64,000 nucleotides of DNA from Synechococcus sp. CBW1002 (GTDB lineage Bacteria; Cyanobacteriota; Cyanobacteriia; PCC-6307; Cyanobiaceae): assembly GCF_015840915.1 (NCBI RefSeq), contig NZ_CP060398.1, positions 248,001 through 312,000 on the forward strand, written 5' to 3'. Positions 11,320-18,945 of this stretch are shown piece after piece (within the stretch, counting starts at the first letter, position 1; every line of letters begins with the position of its first letter). Position numbers and translations under genes: made by a program. The notes below the pieces were generated by a model. The model was not told the origin of the DNA, did not search any database, and worked only from the letters and a program-made list of their open reading frames with translations.

Positions 11320-12522
11320 ATGATCGAGTTTCGTTCCGGCAACATTCGTGCCGTGAATCCCGAGCGGGCCGTTCTCGAGGCACTGGAACTTGCCTACGGT
11401 ACCGATCGACCGGATTGTGCCGTGCTCCTGATTCTGGGCGTGGTAGGGCACAATCTTGAGAGTCTCAGTCGGGTGGCGGCGCGGCAATGCCCTGAAGCGA
11501 GGATCCTGGCAGCATCCTGTGCGGGGGTTGTTGGACGCGATGGGCCGGGCGAATCGATGCACGACATCGCTGTGATGGGGATCTCTGGAGAGGGCTTTGG
11601 AGTCGCCCACGTGGATGGACTGCTCGGCCCCACATCCTTCTCCAAGGGAGTCGAACTGGCTCAAGAGCTTCAGCAGGCAGCACCGCACCCTGTTCGGATG
11701 GTGTATCTGCTGGCCTCCGGCATTGACATCGCCAACGACCGCCTGATCGCCGGAATTGAATCCGTGCTCGGCCCGGAGGTTGTGATCTTCGGCGGCACGT
11801 CTTCGGATCAGATGCAGGGGGTGAGCAGCCAGCAGGCCGTCGATGGTGAGCTGTTTCAGCATGCGGCCCTCGCTGTGGGGTTCTGGGATCCCGATCTTCA
11901 CGTGGTCACCCAGGCCAGTCACGGGTTCGTGGCAGTCGGCAATCCTCTGCGGGTCACCAAGGCGGAGGGCAATCGCATCCTGGAACTGGACGGTCAGCCA
12001 GCCTGGCAGGCCTACCTGCAACGCCTTGGCCTGCCTGCCGACGCGACCGAAGCTGACACGATTCCGATTGGCGCCCTGGCGGAACTGCTGCCGGAAAACC
12101 TGGCACGGGACTACGGCAATCCCCATATTCTGCGCGTGGTGACCCATCACACCCCGGAAGGGGGGCTTCTTTACGCCACTGACTGTGCCGCAGGCACCGA
12201 TCTGTGGATCACCGTGCGGGACGAGGAGCGCATCTTCAACGACGTGGACCGGATGCTGGCGGCCATGGCCACTGCCGCACCTGACGGACACCTGCTGGCC
12301 GTATTCCATGCCGATTGCCTGGCCCGTGGTCGCCGCCTCTTTCAGCGCGTGATCAAGGAAGAGCTGATCCATCGCCTGCAGATGCCCTTCCTGCAACAGG
12401 GGCAGGTCCCTCCCTGGTTCGGCATGTACGGATTTGGAGAATATGCCCGTTTGGGGCAAGCCAACAGCTATCACAACTACACCACTGCCCTGGCGGCCCT
12501 CTATCAACCCGCTCCCGCATGA
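11320..12522 (+). CDS. FIST-domain sensory protein
   Basis: The 400-residue protein carries a FIST_N domain (about 20-215, with SLSRVAARQCPEARILAASCAG and GIESVLGPEVVIFGGTSSD) and a FIST_C domain (about 225-375, ending FGMYGFGEYA). FIST domains are predicted extracytoplasmic or intracellular small-ligand sensors, often for amino acids, and commonly sit beside signalling proteins. No membrane segment is seen, so it is probably cytosolic. The frame is open upstream to 11176, but the fold begins just after the ATG at 11320. Its stop overlaps the start of the GGDEF-EAL gene (ATGA), so the two are almost certainly translated together and FIST may feed that enzyme a signal. Confidence 0.85.
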   Translation: MIEFRSGNIRAVNPERAVLEALELAYGTDRPDCAVLLILGVVGHNLESLSRVAARQCPEARILAASCAGVVGRDGPGESMHDIAVMGISGEGFGVAHVDGLLGPTSFSKGVELAQELQQAAPHPVRMVYLLASGIDIANDRLIAGIESVLGPEVVIFGGTSSDQMQGVSSQQAVDGELFQHAALAVGFWDPDLHVVTQASHGFVAVGNPLRVTKAEGNRILELDGQPAWQAYLQRLGLPADATEADTIPIGALAELLPENLARDYGNPHILRVVTHHTPEGGLLYATDCAAGTDLWITVRDEERIFNDVDRMLAAMATAAPDGHLLAVFHADCLARGRRLFQRVIKEELIHRLQMPFLQQGQVPPWFGMYGFGEYARLGQANSYHNYTTALAALYQPAPA

Positions 12523-14849
12523 CCCTGGATCTGGCTGCGGCCTACTCACGGCTACAGCAGGAGCTGATATCGGTACGTTCCCGTCTCGACAGGCAGGTGG
12601 AACAGCTCACCCGGCTCAACCGGTTGTCCGACGTCTTGCTGTCCATGGGGCCCCAGCAGCCGAGCATCACGATCCTGGCCGAGGCCTTGGCCGATGTGCT
12701 GGATGTAGGGATCGGCGCGGTGTGGATCCTGCCACAAGAGAAGATGGCGGAGAGCATCAGATTCGCCTGCAGCGGTTGCATCCCGGATCAGGACAGGTGG
12801 CGCGAACTTGGCCCACAGATCGAGGCCCAGCTTCGGCATCTCAGTCCCCGCAAGGCACGACGGCTGGCGGGATCACAGTCAAGGATGACGACATCCTCCA
12901 TGGTCCTGCCGGGCCTCGAGCAGGGGGAGGCAATGGCCTGCCGATGCCTCAGCCGCGACGGTCACTGCCATGCCGTGGTCCTGGCAGCGAATCCGGCGAT
13001 GATCAGCGCCAACTGCGAGCCCATCAGCGACGATGCCCTTGAAGTGCTGAATCTGATCGCCGAGAAAGTCGGTGCCCATCTTGATCAGGAAAGCGACCGC
13101 CTGGTGATCGAAGCGCAGGTGGAGGCGCTGCATGCCTCGGAGACGCGGCTGGAACTGGTCCTCCAAGGAACCAATGACGGTTGGTGGGACTGGGACGTGA
13201 CCAACGACACCTGCTTCTTATCGGCACGCTGGCAGGAAATGCTTGGCTATCCCCGACAGGAGGCTGCCGGTACCTCCGAATTCTGGATCCACCGCCTCCA
13301 TCCCGGCGATCGCAATGACTTCGAGAAACGGCTGAAACGAGCCCTGGAGGGCGAGATCGACAGTATCGAGGCAGAGTTGAGACTGCGCCATGAAGACGGT
13401 TCCTATCTGAGCGTGCTGGCCCGGGGGAAGATCACGCGTGATTGCGAAGGCAAACCAGGCCACTTCGCGGGATCCATCCTTGATCTCTCGGAACGCAAGC
13501 GTCACGAGGCGCACGTGCACCGGCTCGACTTCTACGACACGCTGACCCAACTACCGAATCGGCGCCTGCTGGTAGACCGATTGCAGCAACTCGCCAGTGC
13601 CTATCCTCGCCTGAATCGATGTCACGGGGTCCTGAAGCTCGACCTGGATCGATTCAAGACCCTCAATGACACCTACGGCCACGCTGCCGGGGACCAGCTG
13701 CTCTGCGCTGTGAGCCGCCAGTTGCGTGCTCTTGTGCCTCATGACAACACCGTGGCCCGCCTGGGAGGAGACGAATTTGTCGTGGTACTCGAAAGACTCG
13801 CATCCACGACGGAAGAGGCACGACTCGAAGCCCAGAAGGTCGCCGCGATGATCCTCAAGTCCCTGAATCGAGGCCACCACATCGATATCGGGGTGGTGCA
13901 CAGCAGCGTCAGCATCGGCATCGCCCTGATGACGGAGCCTGAGCTCAGCGTTGAGACCCTGTTGCAGCAGGCTGGAGTGGCTCTATTTGAAGCCAAGAAA
14001 CTGGGTCAAAACCAGGTTCAGATGTTTGAACCAGCCATGCAACAACGGATCGTGAACCGTAGTCGACTTGAATCGAAGCTACGCCAAGGGTTTGTTGACG
14101 ACGAACTACGGGTGAACTACCAGGCGCAGGTTGATGCATTGGGGAGACTATGCGGCATGGAAGCTCTGATGCGCTGGGATCATCAGGGCACAAGCCTCAT
14201 TTCGCCCTCAGAGTTCATTCCGATCGCCGAGGAGTCTGGTGTCATTCACGCCTTGAGGCGCTGGAGCCTTGAAACTGTTTGCCATCAGATCAGCCGGTGG
14301 GGACTGGTCCCCAGCAACAATATCAGGGTAGCCGTCAACATCAGTCCGACCGAGTTTCTCCATCCAGACTTCCCGGACGATCTCATTGCCCTGCTGCGGC
14401 AGACAGGCATCCCAGGAAGCCTGCTCAACCTGGAGATCACCGAGGCAACTGTGCTGACCGACCTTGAGTTCGCGGCAAAGCGCATGCATCAACTCCGGTC
14501 GCACAATCTGGAGTTTTCCCTCGACGACTTCGGCACCGGCTTCTCATCAATCACCTATCTTCGCCACTTACCGGTGAGGGAAGTGAAAATCGACCGCAGC
14601 TATGTGGAACGTTTCTCCTTCGACCCACAGGATGCAGCAATCGTGCGCACGATCGTCGCCCTCTGTGACACCCTTGGGCTGCGAATGATCGCCGAAGGCG
14701 TAGAAACCGAGCAGCAATGGGATCTGTTGCGGCAGTTGGGCTGTCGTCACTTTCAGGGCTATCTCTTCGGTCGGCCCCAGCCCGCCACTGCCGATCTGCA
14801 GATGATGGTGGAGCCGCGGTTCCGCAAGAATGCGCCGTCAGCCACTTGA
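12519..14849 (+). CDS. GAF-like/PAS/GGDEF/EAL cyclic-di-GMP protein
   Basis: A 776-residue bifunctional signalling protein. A short coiled coil and a GAF-like region (about 40-195) lead to a PAS domain (about 205-330, NDGWWDWDV), then GGDEF (LGGDEF near 414) and EAL (GMEALMRW near 546). The EAL domain keeps the expected catalytic set: EAL, NIS, EITE, LDDFGTG near 668, KIDRSY, IAEGVE and QGYLFGRP, so phosphodiesterase activity is likely. GGDEF is intact, but the RxxD inhibitory site upstream of it is missing. It is soluble. The ATG overlaps the FIST stop, pointing to a FIST-controlled c-di-GMP switch. Confidence 0.93.
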   Translation: MTLDLAAAYSRLQQELISVRSRLDRQVEQLTRLNRLSDVLLSMGPQQPSITILAEALADVLDVGIGAVWILPQEKMAESIRFACSGCIPDQDRWRELGPQIEAQLRHLSPRKARRLAGSQSRMTTSSMVLPGLEQGEAMACRCLSRDGHCHAVVLAANPAMISANCEPISDDALEVLNLIAEKVGAHLDQESDRLVIEAQVEALHASETRLELVLQGTNDGWWDWDVTNDTCFLSARWQEMLGYPRQEAAGTSEFWIHRLHPGDRNDFEKRLKRALEGEIDSIEAELRLRHEDGSYLSVLARGKITRDCEGKPGHFAGSILDLSERKRHEAHVHRLDFYDTLTQLPNRRLLVDRLQQLASAYPRLNRCHGVLKLDLDRFKTLNDTYGHAAGDQLLCAVSRQLRALVPHDNTVARLGGDEFVVVLERLASTTEEARLEAQKVAAMILKSLNRGHHIDIGVVHSSVSIGIALMTEPELSVETLLQQAGVALFEAKKLGQNQVQMFEPAMQQRIVNRSRLESKLRQGFVDDELRVNYQAQVDALGRLCGMEALMRWDHQGTSLISPSEFIPIAEESGVIHALRRWSLETVCHQISRWGLVPSNNIRVAVNISPTEFLHPDFPDDLIALLRQTGIPGSLLNLEITEATVLTDLEFAAKRMHQLRSHNLEFSLDDFGTGFSSITYLRHLPVREVKIDRSYVERFSFDPQDAAIVRTIVALCDTLGLRMIAEGVETEQQWDLLRQLGCRHFQGYLFGRPQPATADLQMMVEPRFRKNAPSAT

Positions 14850-14937
14850 GCGCCGCCCTGTGCGATCGGCTTCTGATGGGCACGGCAGTGCCCCATGCGT
14901 GCGATGGCGACATGGCACTGGAGCACATCGGAAGGCC

Positions 14938-15678
14938 GTGAATCACGAGGATCGGGCATCAACACGGCTTCTGGCCTGCCCGGGCTGCGGCCGCCAACTA
15001 CGTGTGGTGGTAGCCACCGAGCCGCGCCCCCTGAAATGCCCTGAGTGCAGGCTGCATTTTGAGGTCCGTTGTGCCAGCCCCCAGGATGACGACACCATCG
15101 AACTTCTGGTGAACGACTGCGAAAGAAGCCAGAACTGTCCCTACGAAATCCTGGGGGTTTCAACACAGGCCAACGACATCGAGATTAAGAGAGCCTATCG
15201 GCAAGCAGCTCTGAATTCACATCCAGACAGAAACGGCAACAGCCCCGAATCAGTCAAGCGTTTCAGAGAGGTTGCCAATGCCTATACCCAGCTGATGAAT
15301 ACAGAACAAAGGGCTGCCTATGACGCGCAACAAGCCGCCAGACAAGAGCACCAATGGCAGCGAGTCACAGCAAGACCAGAGACCTTGTCCTACAAAGATG
15401 AACTCCACCACAGCAAGAAGTGGCCAACACAAGCCAGGGGTCCAGCACCGAGAGCCCCCCTTGCCAAACGTCCTGAAATCCTTCGTATTCGCTATCTTGT
15501 GATTGGCCTTTCCGGAGGAATAGCGATCGGTATTCTAATGCCAAACGGCAGTCGACTGATTCAGCTGCTTCTCGGCATCATGGCTTTCCTGGGACTAGCC
15601 AGACTGATCATCCGTGCCTTGCGGCCAACTGCATCAAAAGCGCAACAATCGGCATCCCAGCAAGGAAGTCAACGATGA
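14938..15678 (+). CDS. Zinc-ribbon J-domain membrane protein
   Basis: The 246-residue protein begins at a GTG (MNHEDRASTRLLACPGC). An N-terminal zinc ribbon (CPGC and CPEC pairs, residues 14-40) is followed by a J domain (about 65-130) with YEILGV and the essential SHPDRN, and two hydrophobic C-terminal segments (about 185-225). It would recruit and stimulate an Hsp70 (DnaK) at a membrane. The longer frame from 14830 overlaps the previous gene's 3' end and lacks similarity. Its stop overlaps the start of the PP2C gene (ATGA), so chaperone recruitment and dephosphorylation seem to be coupled. Confidence 0.8.
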   Translation: MNHEDRASTRLLACPGCGRQLRVVVATEPRPLKCPECRLHFEVRCASPQDDDTIELLVNDCERSQNCPYEILGVSTQANDIEIKRAYRQAALNSHPDRNGNSPESVKRFREVANAYTQLMNTEQRAAYDAQQAARQEHQWQRVTARPETLSYKDELHHSKKWPTQARGPAPRAPLAKRPEILRIRYLVIGLSGGIAIGILMPNGSRLIQLLLGIMAFLGLARLIIRALRPTASKAQQSASQQGSQR

Positions 15679-16904
15679 CGCATCAAGATGTGATTTCCGA
15701 ATCCCTGGCTGGCTGGCAGGTCTTGGCCTGTATCAGCCGAACAGGTGCCTCCCATCGCCAGCGCGGCCATCATTGCCAGGACAACGTGGCCCAGGTCCTG
15801 AGCAGGAGCCGCGATGGAGCTCCCGTGACGGTGGTGGCCATGGCGGATGGCCACGGCCACCCACGCCACTTTCTCAGTGACGTGGGCAGCAAGCAGGCCT
15901 GCCGCGTGGCCACCCTGACCGTGAGCGAATGGCTGGGCGACCTGAGGCTTCAAGAAGGAGTGCGAACTGATCTGGAGCACTGCAGGCAACAGCTGGCCCG
16001 TGAACTGCCAAGGCGCATCCAGCGCCACTGGACCTCAGCAATTCAGCAGCACTGGAGACAACAGCAGAGGACCATGCCGGCTCCAGCAGGGACAACACAG
16101 CCGCTCACGTCACAGCCGCTGGAACCTGAGGCGATGGACTCTCAAGCATTCTCGAGGCTTCCCTATGGATGCACCCTCGCTGTCCTGGTGCTGACACCGC
16201 AATGGTGGGCGGTGACCGGACTGGGCGACTGGGATCTGGTACGCGTGTCCAGCGATGGTGTCGCCAGGCTGCTGAGTGAGGAGAGATCCCCCAATCCGGA
16301 GAGAGAATCCACGGCCAGCCTTTGCCAGGCCGATGCCGCACAGGCGATGGCAGCCCGTACCCAGATGACAGGGCTGGAACCGGATTCGGAACCCTTCGCC
16401 GTCATGATCAGTACCGACGGGGTGAGAAAGTCCTGTGGCGCCACCACGGACTACCTCAGCTGGGCCACCGAGCTGGTGACCAGCCTGCAACGACCCTCTG
16501 CAGGGGCTCCGATGAGATCGGATCTGTCCCAGCGCCTCGACAGGCTGAGTAGCCGAGGCACAGGGGACGACGTGAGCATTGCCGTTGCTGTGCAGGGATC
16601 GCTGGTGATGCCAACACGACAGCCGGACCACCTGCATGGCAAGACCGAACCACAGCGCCTGCCAGGCAGCAAACCATCAATCACGCCACAAGAATCAGAG
16701 CCCAGGCCAATCCTTCAACCCGGTCTGTGGCCTCTCCACTGGCTGCAATGGACGCTGAACCATCGCCGCAGCCTCGGTGTGCTGATCGTGTCATTGGGCA
16801 GCATTAGCATTTTACTGTCATTGCGAGTTCTGGGAATCTGGTGCAACGACATCTTTCTGCTGCCCGAACAGAGCGGGGAATCCTGCAGAGGCCGTGATCG
16901 CTGA
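15675..16904 (+). CDS. PP2C-family protein phosphatase, C-terminal membrane anchor
   Basis: A 409-residue protein with the PP2C metal-site motifs: QDN near residue 35, AMADGHGH near 56, MISTDGV near 243 and GTGDDVSIAVAV near 300. It would remove phosphate from serine/threonine residues. A single hydrophobic segment near 370-392 anchors it to the membrane. No protein kinase is found in this window. It is the last gene of the FIST/GGDEF-EAL/J-domain unit and converges on the coiled-coil gene at 16992. It most resembles the stand-alone PP2C_2 type rather than SpoIIE/RsbU types. Confidence 0.85.
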   Translation: MTHQDVISESLAGWQVLACISRTGASHRQRGHHCQDNVAQVLSRSRDGAPVTVVAMADGHGHPRHFLSDVGSKQACRVATLTVSEWLGDLRLQEGVRTDLEHCRQQLARELPRRIQRHWTSAIQQHWRQQQRTMPAPAGTTQPLTSQPLEPEAMDSQAFSRLPYGCTLAVLVLTPQWWAVTGLGDWDLVRVSSDGVARLLSEERSPNPERESTASLCQADAAQAMAARTQMTGLEPDSEPFAVMISTDGVRKSCGATTDYLSWATELVTSLQRPSAGAPMRSDLSQRLDRLSSRGTGDDVSIAVAVQGSLVMPTRQPDHLHGKTEPQRLPGSKPSITPQESEPRPILQPGLWPLHWLQWTLNHRRSLGVLIVSLGSISILLSLRVLGIWCNDIFLLPEQSGESCRGRDR

Positions 16905-16973
16905 CACCATGGCCACGCCTGCATGGCAAGAACTGAAACACAGACCAGCAGGATGACTCAGGCTGCACGACCC

Positions 16974-17014
16974 CCTAAGGCTGCTCTACTCCTAAGGCTG
17001 CTCTGCTCCTAAGG
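16974..17014. repeat. 17-bp tandem repeat at a gene end
   Basis: Two 17-bp units starting CCTAAGGCTGCTCT (16974-16990 and 16991-17007; one difference) and a partial third copy (17008-17014). The repeat spans the stop codon of the minus-strand gene ending at 16992, so slippage here could alter its last residues. Confidence 0.8.
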
Positions 17015-17807
17015 AACCGGGTTGGAAGCGATGCCAGTCGACCTCTTCAATGCGGCCGAGAACCCGCGGGGGCTGATTGTCCACACGCACTGTCACCAGG
17101 TCTGGCCGTCCCGCACTGACCTCCAAACCCTCGCCAAGGGGGAATTGCTTCTCACCCTCCAACTCACCGGCGAAGAGCATCGTTCCATCAAGCCGGCGGA
17201 CTTCCAACCAGCTGGGCTCCATCGCCTGCAGATACAGTTGCTCCTGGTTGGTGATGGGCGCACTGCCTGAAAGAGCCTGCTGCTGCTGCAGGCGCCGCTG
17301 GATCCACGGACCACCAAGACCGACAATGAAGCCGATCAGAACGGCTCCCATGAACACCTTGGCCCATGCGGCATCCACCGGCCAGCCCGTGCGATGCCGT
17401 CTCCGGGGAGGCGTGACCAGCTCGCGGGGACGTTCTGGAGCGGCAGGCCGCTGAGGCCGCGAAGCCACCTCTGCAACCTCACGCGCCTGCTCAGCCGAAA
17501 CGCGCGCCTGCTCCGCCGAGGCAAGCGCCTGTTCAGCGGAGGCAAGCGCCTGCTCCAGCTCCCCCACGCGATGGGTCTGCGCCTGGAGGCGACTGAGCAA
17601 CACGCTCTGCTGGTCCTGCAGCTCCTGGAACTGCCGCTGCGCAGCCTGCAGGCCGTCCTCCAGCTGCCGGCGTTCCTCAGCATCCTGACGTGCCTGTTCC
17701 CTGAACTGCTGCCTGAGTCCCACCAGAAACTGCTTCAACTCCAGGGGACTGGCATCCTCTGGCAAACCGGACGTGTCAGAACTCGCAGAGGAAGAGGAAC
17801 GGGTCAT
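16992..17807 (-). CDS. Coiled-coil membrane protein with RodZ-C-like (DUF4115) domain
   Basis: The 271-residue protein has a Ser-rich start, a long Gln/Glu coiled coil (about 25-110, with repeated ALASAEQ units), a basic stretch, one transmembrane segment (about 148-168) and a C-terminal beta domain with SWLEVRRLDGTMLFAGELEG and VTVRVDN, resembling the extracytoplasmic RodZ C-terminal domain. There is no helix-turn-helix, so it is not RodZ itself. It likely spans the inner membrane with the beta domain outside. Its start overlaps the stop of the parvulin-like gene (TGATG), implying joint function; a GTG one codon upstream is an alternative start. Confidence 0.7.
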   Translation of the reverse strand: MTRSSSSASSDTSGLPEDASPLELKQFLVGLRQQFREQARQDAEERRQLEDGLQAAQRQFQELQDQQSVLLSRLQAQTHRVGELEQALASAEQALASAEQARVSAEQAREVAEVASRPQRPAAPERPRELVTPPRRRHRTGWPVDAAWAKVFMGAVLIGFIVGLGGPWIQRRLQQQQALSGSAPITNQEQLYLQAMEPSWLEVRRLDGTMLFAGELEGEKQFPLGEGLEVSAGRPDLVTVRVDNQPPRVLGRIEEVDWHRFQPGSLGAEQP

Positions 17808-18868
17808 CACGACTCAGGGAACAGACGCTGAGGCTGCACAGCCTTCAAGTGAGCTGCGAAGGGAGGCTGACGGCCAGTCAGCACCGCGTCAAGGTCGTGA
17901 TCCAGCATCTCCTGAAGCAACTGCTGGCGGGTGTCCTGATCAAACTGGGCTGGAATGCGGGATTCCAAGCGAAGCAACACGAACCAGTCATCGATGCGCA
18001 ACGGTTCGTGCAGCTCACCGAGTGCCAGCCGACTCAGGGCAGCCTGGAGATCCGGATGCAGTCCAGCCAGGCGACGTGGACCAATCACTCCCAGGCTGAG
18101 TCGCTCGTCACCCGTTGCGAACTGCCGAGCCAGGTCATGAAAGGAGGCACCCTCATCCAGCAGGCGCAGGTACAGCTCAAGGGCAGTGCCGTGGCTCTCC
18201 ACTCGAATCATGCTGAACACCACCTTCTCAAGGGCAGCGCTGCTCTCCTGAAAGTAGGCCAGGATTCTGTCGCCGTAATGGAGGTCGCACCAGCGTTGCA
18301 GACGCAAATGGAGCCAACGCTCCTCCAACATCGAGCGGAGGGCCAGAGGCACTGCCTCGATCCAGCCGCTGTTCGGATCCCGGGGTGGCTGACCCGGCAA
18401 TCCCTGCCACAGCTCAGCCGCCATGGGCGACCAGTCCTGTGCATCAATCACAACTTCTGAGGCCAACCTGGCGCGAAGACGCACGCGCACAGCATCCCGC
18501 AACGCAGGATACTGGGCCAACACAGCAGGAAGATTCTCGTGGGCGGACGACGTGCCCTGCCGCTCCAGCCAATTCACCAGCTCGGCCTCCGGCTCATCCA
18601 GGCCTTCCGGCAGGGCCAAGGGGGCAGGCTCCTGCCTGGCCTGCTCTGGCCAGGAGGATTGGACAGGCTTAGGAGCCTGTCCAGTTGGCAAAGACGCAGA
18701 CAGGGAATTCAGCCGCGCCTCCACGATCGCAAAGACGGCCTCGGCATCCCGCTGACGCTGAAGCCAACGCTGCTGCTGCTCGTCAATGGCCCGATCAATC
18801 CGAGCGAGGTCCTGTTGCAGTGCTGAGATGGAAGGGGATCGTTCCTGCACTCCGCTCCTGAACTCCAT
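17807..18868 (-). CDS. Parvulin-like (PpiC/SurA-type) protein, paralogue A
   Basis: A 353-residue protein with an N-terminal coiled coil (about 10-60) and a C-terminal parvulin-like region with ASFHDLARQFATGDE, LGVIGP and LGELHEPLRIDDWFVLLRLE, which line up with the F-x-x-L-A-x-x-x-S and G-x-x-x-x-P blocks of peptidyl-prolyl isomerases. It is clearly related to the protein at 34175-34960 beside the type I exporter (shared LQRWCDLHYGD/LQKWLELNYGE and LEKVVFSMIRV/LEKIVYGAIRV). Proteins of this kind accompany HlyB-type exporters in cyanobacteria. No signal peptide is visible. It lies between a triple-domain glycosyltransferase and the coiled-coil protein on the same strand. Confidence 0.78.
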   Translation of the reverse strand: MEFRSGVQERSPSISALQQDLARIDRAIDEQQQRWLQRQRDAEAVFAIVEARLNSLSASLPTGQAPKPVQSSWPEQARQEPAPLALPEGLDEPEAELVNWLERQGTSSAHENLPAVLAQYPALRDAVRVRLRARLASEVVIDAQDWSPMAAELWQGLPGQPPRDPNSGWIEAVPLALRSMLEERWLHLRLQRWCDLHYGDRILAYFQESSAALEKVVFSMIRVESHGTALELYLRLLDEGASFHDLARQFATGDERLSLGVIGPRRLAGLHPDLQAALSRLALGELHEPLRIDDWFVLLRLESRIPAQFDQDTRQQLLQEMLDHDLDAVLTGRQPPFAAHLKAVQPQRLFPES

Positions 18869-18945
18869 TCAAGTGTAGGTGGAGCAAGGTCTTTGGCCAG
18901 ACCAGGCTCTGAGGCCACCGAGCTCCGAATCAACCAAGGGGCCAC

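Noticed and set aside
14830-14937. Extended N-terminus of the zinc-ribbon J-domain protein
   Set aside because: The extra 36 residues overlap the end of the GGDEF-EAL gene and show no conserved pattern; the GTG at 14938 fits the zinc ribbon better.
16974-17014. Short tandem repeat considered as a CRISPR-like or attachment site
   Set aside because: Only two and a half 17-bp copies without spacers or nearby cas or integrase genes; it is a simple duplication at a gene end.
15675-18868. TerY-like kinase/phosphatase/VWA triad around the PP2C gene
   Set aside because: No VWA domain or protein kinase is present; the neighbours are a coiled-coil RodZ-C-like protein and a parvulin-like protein.
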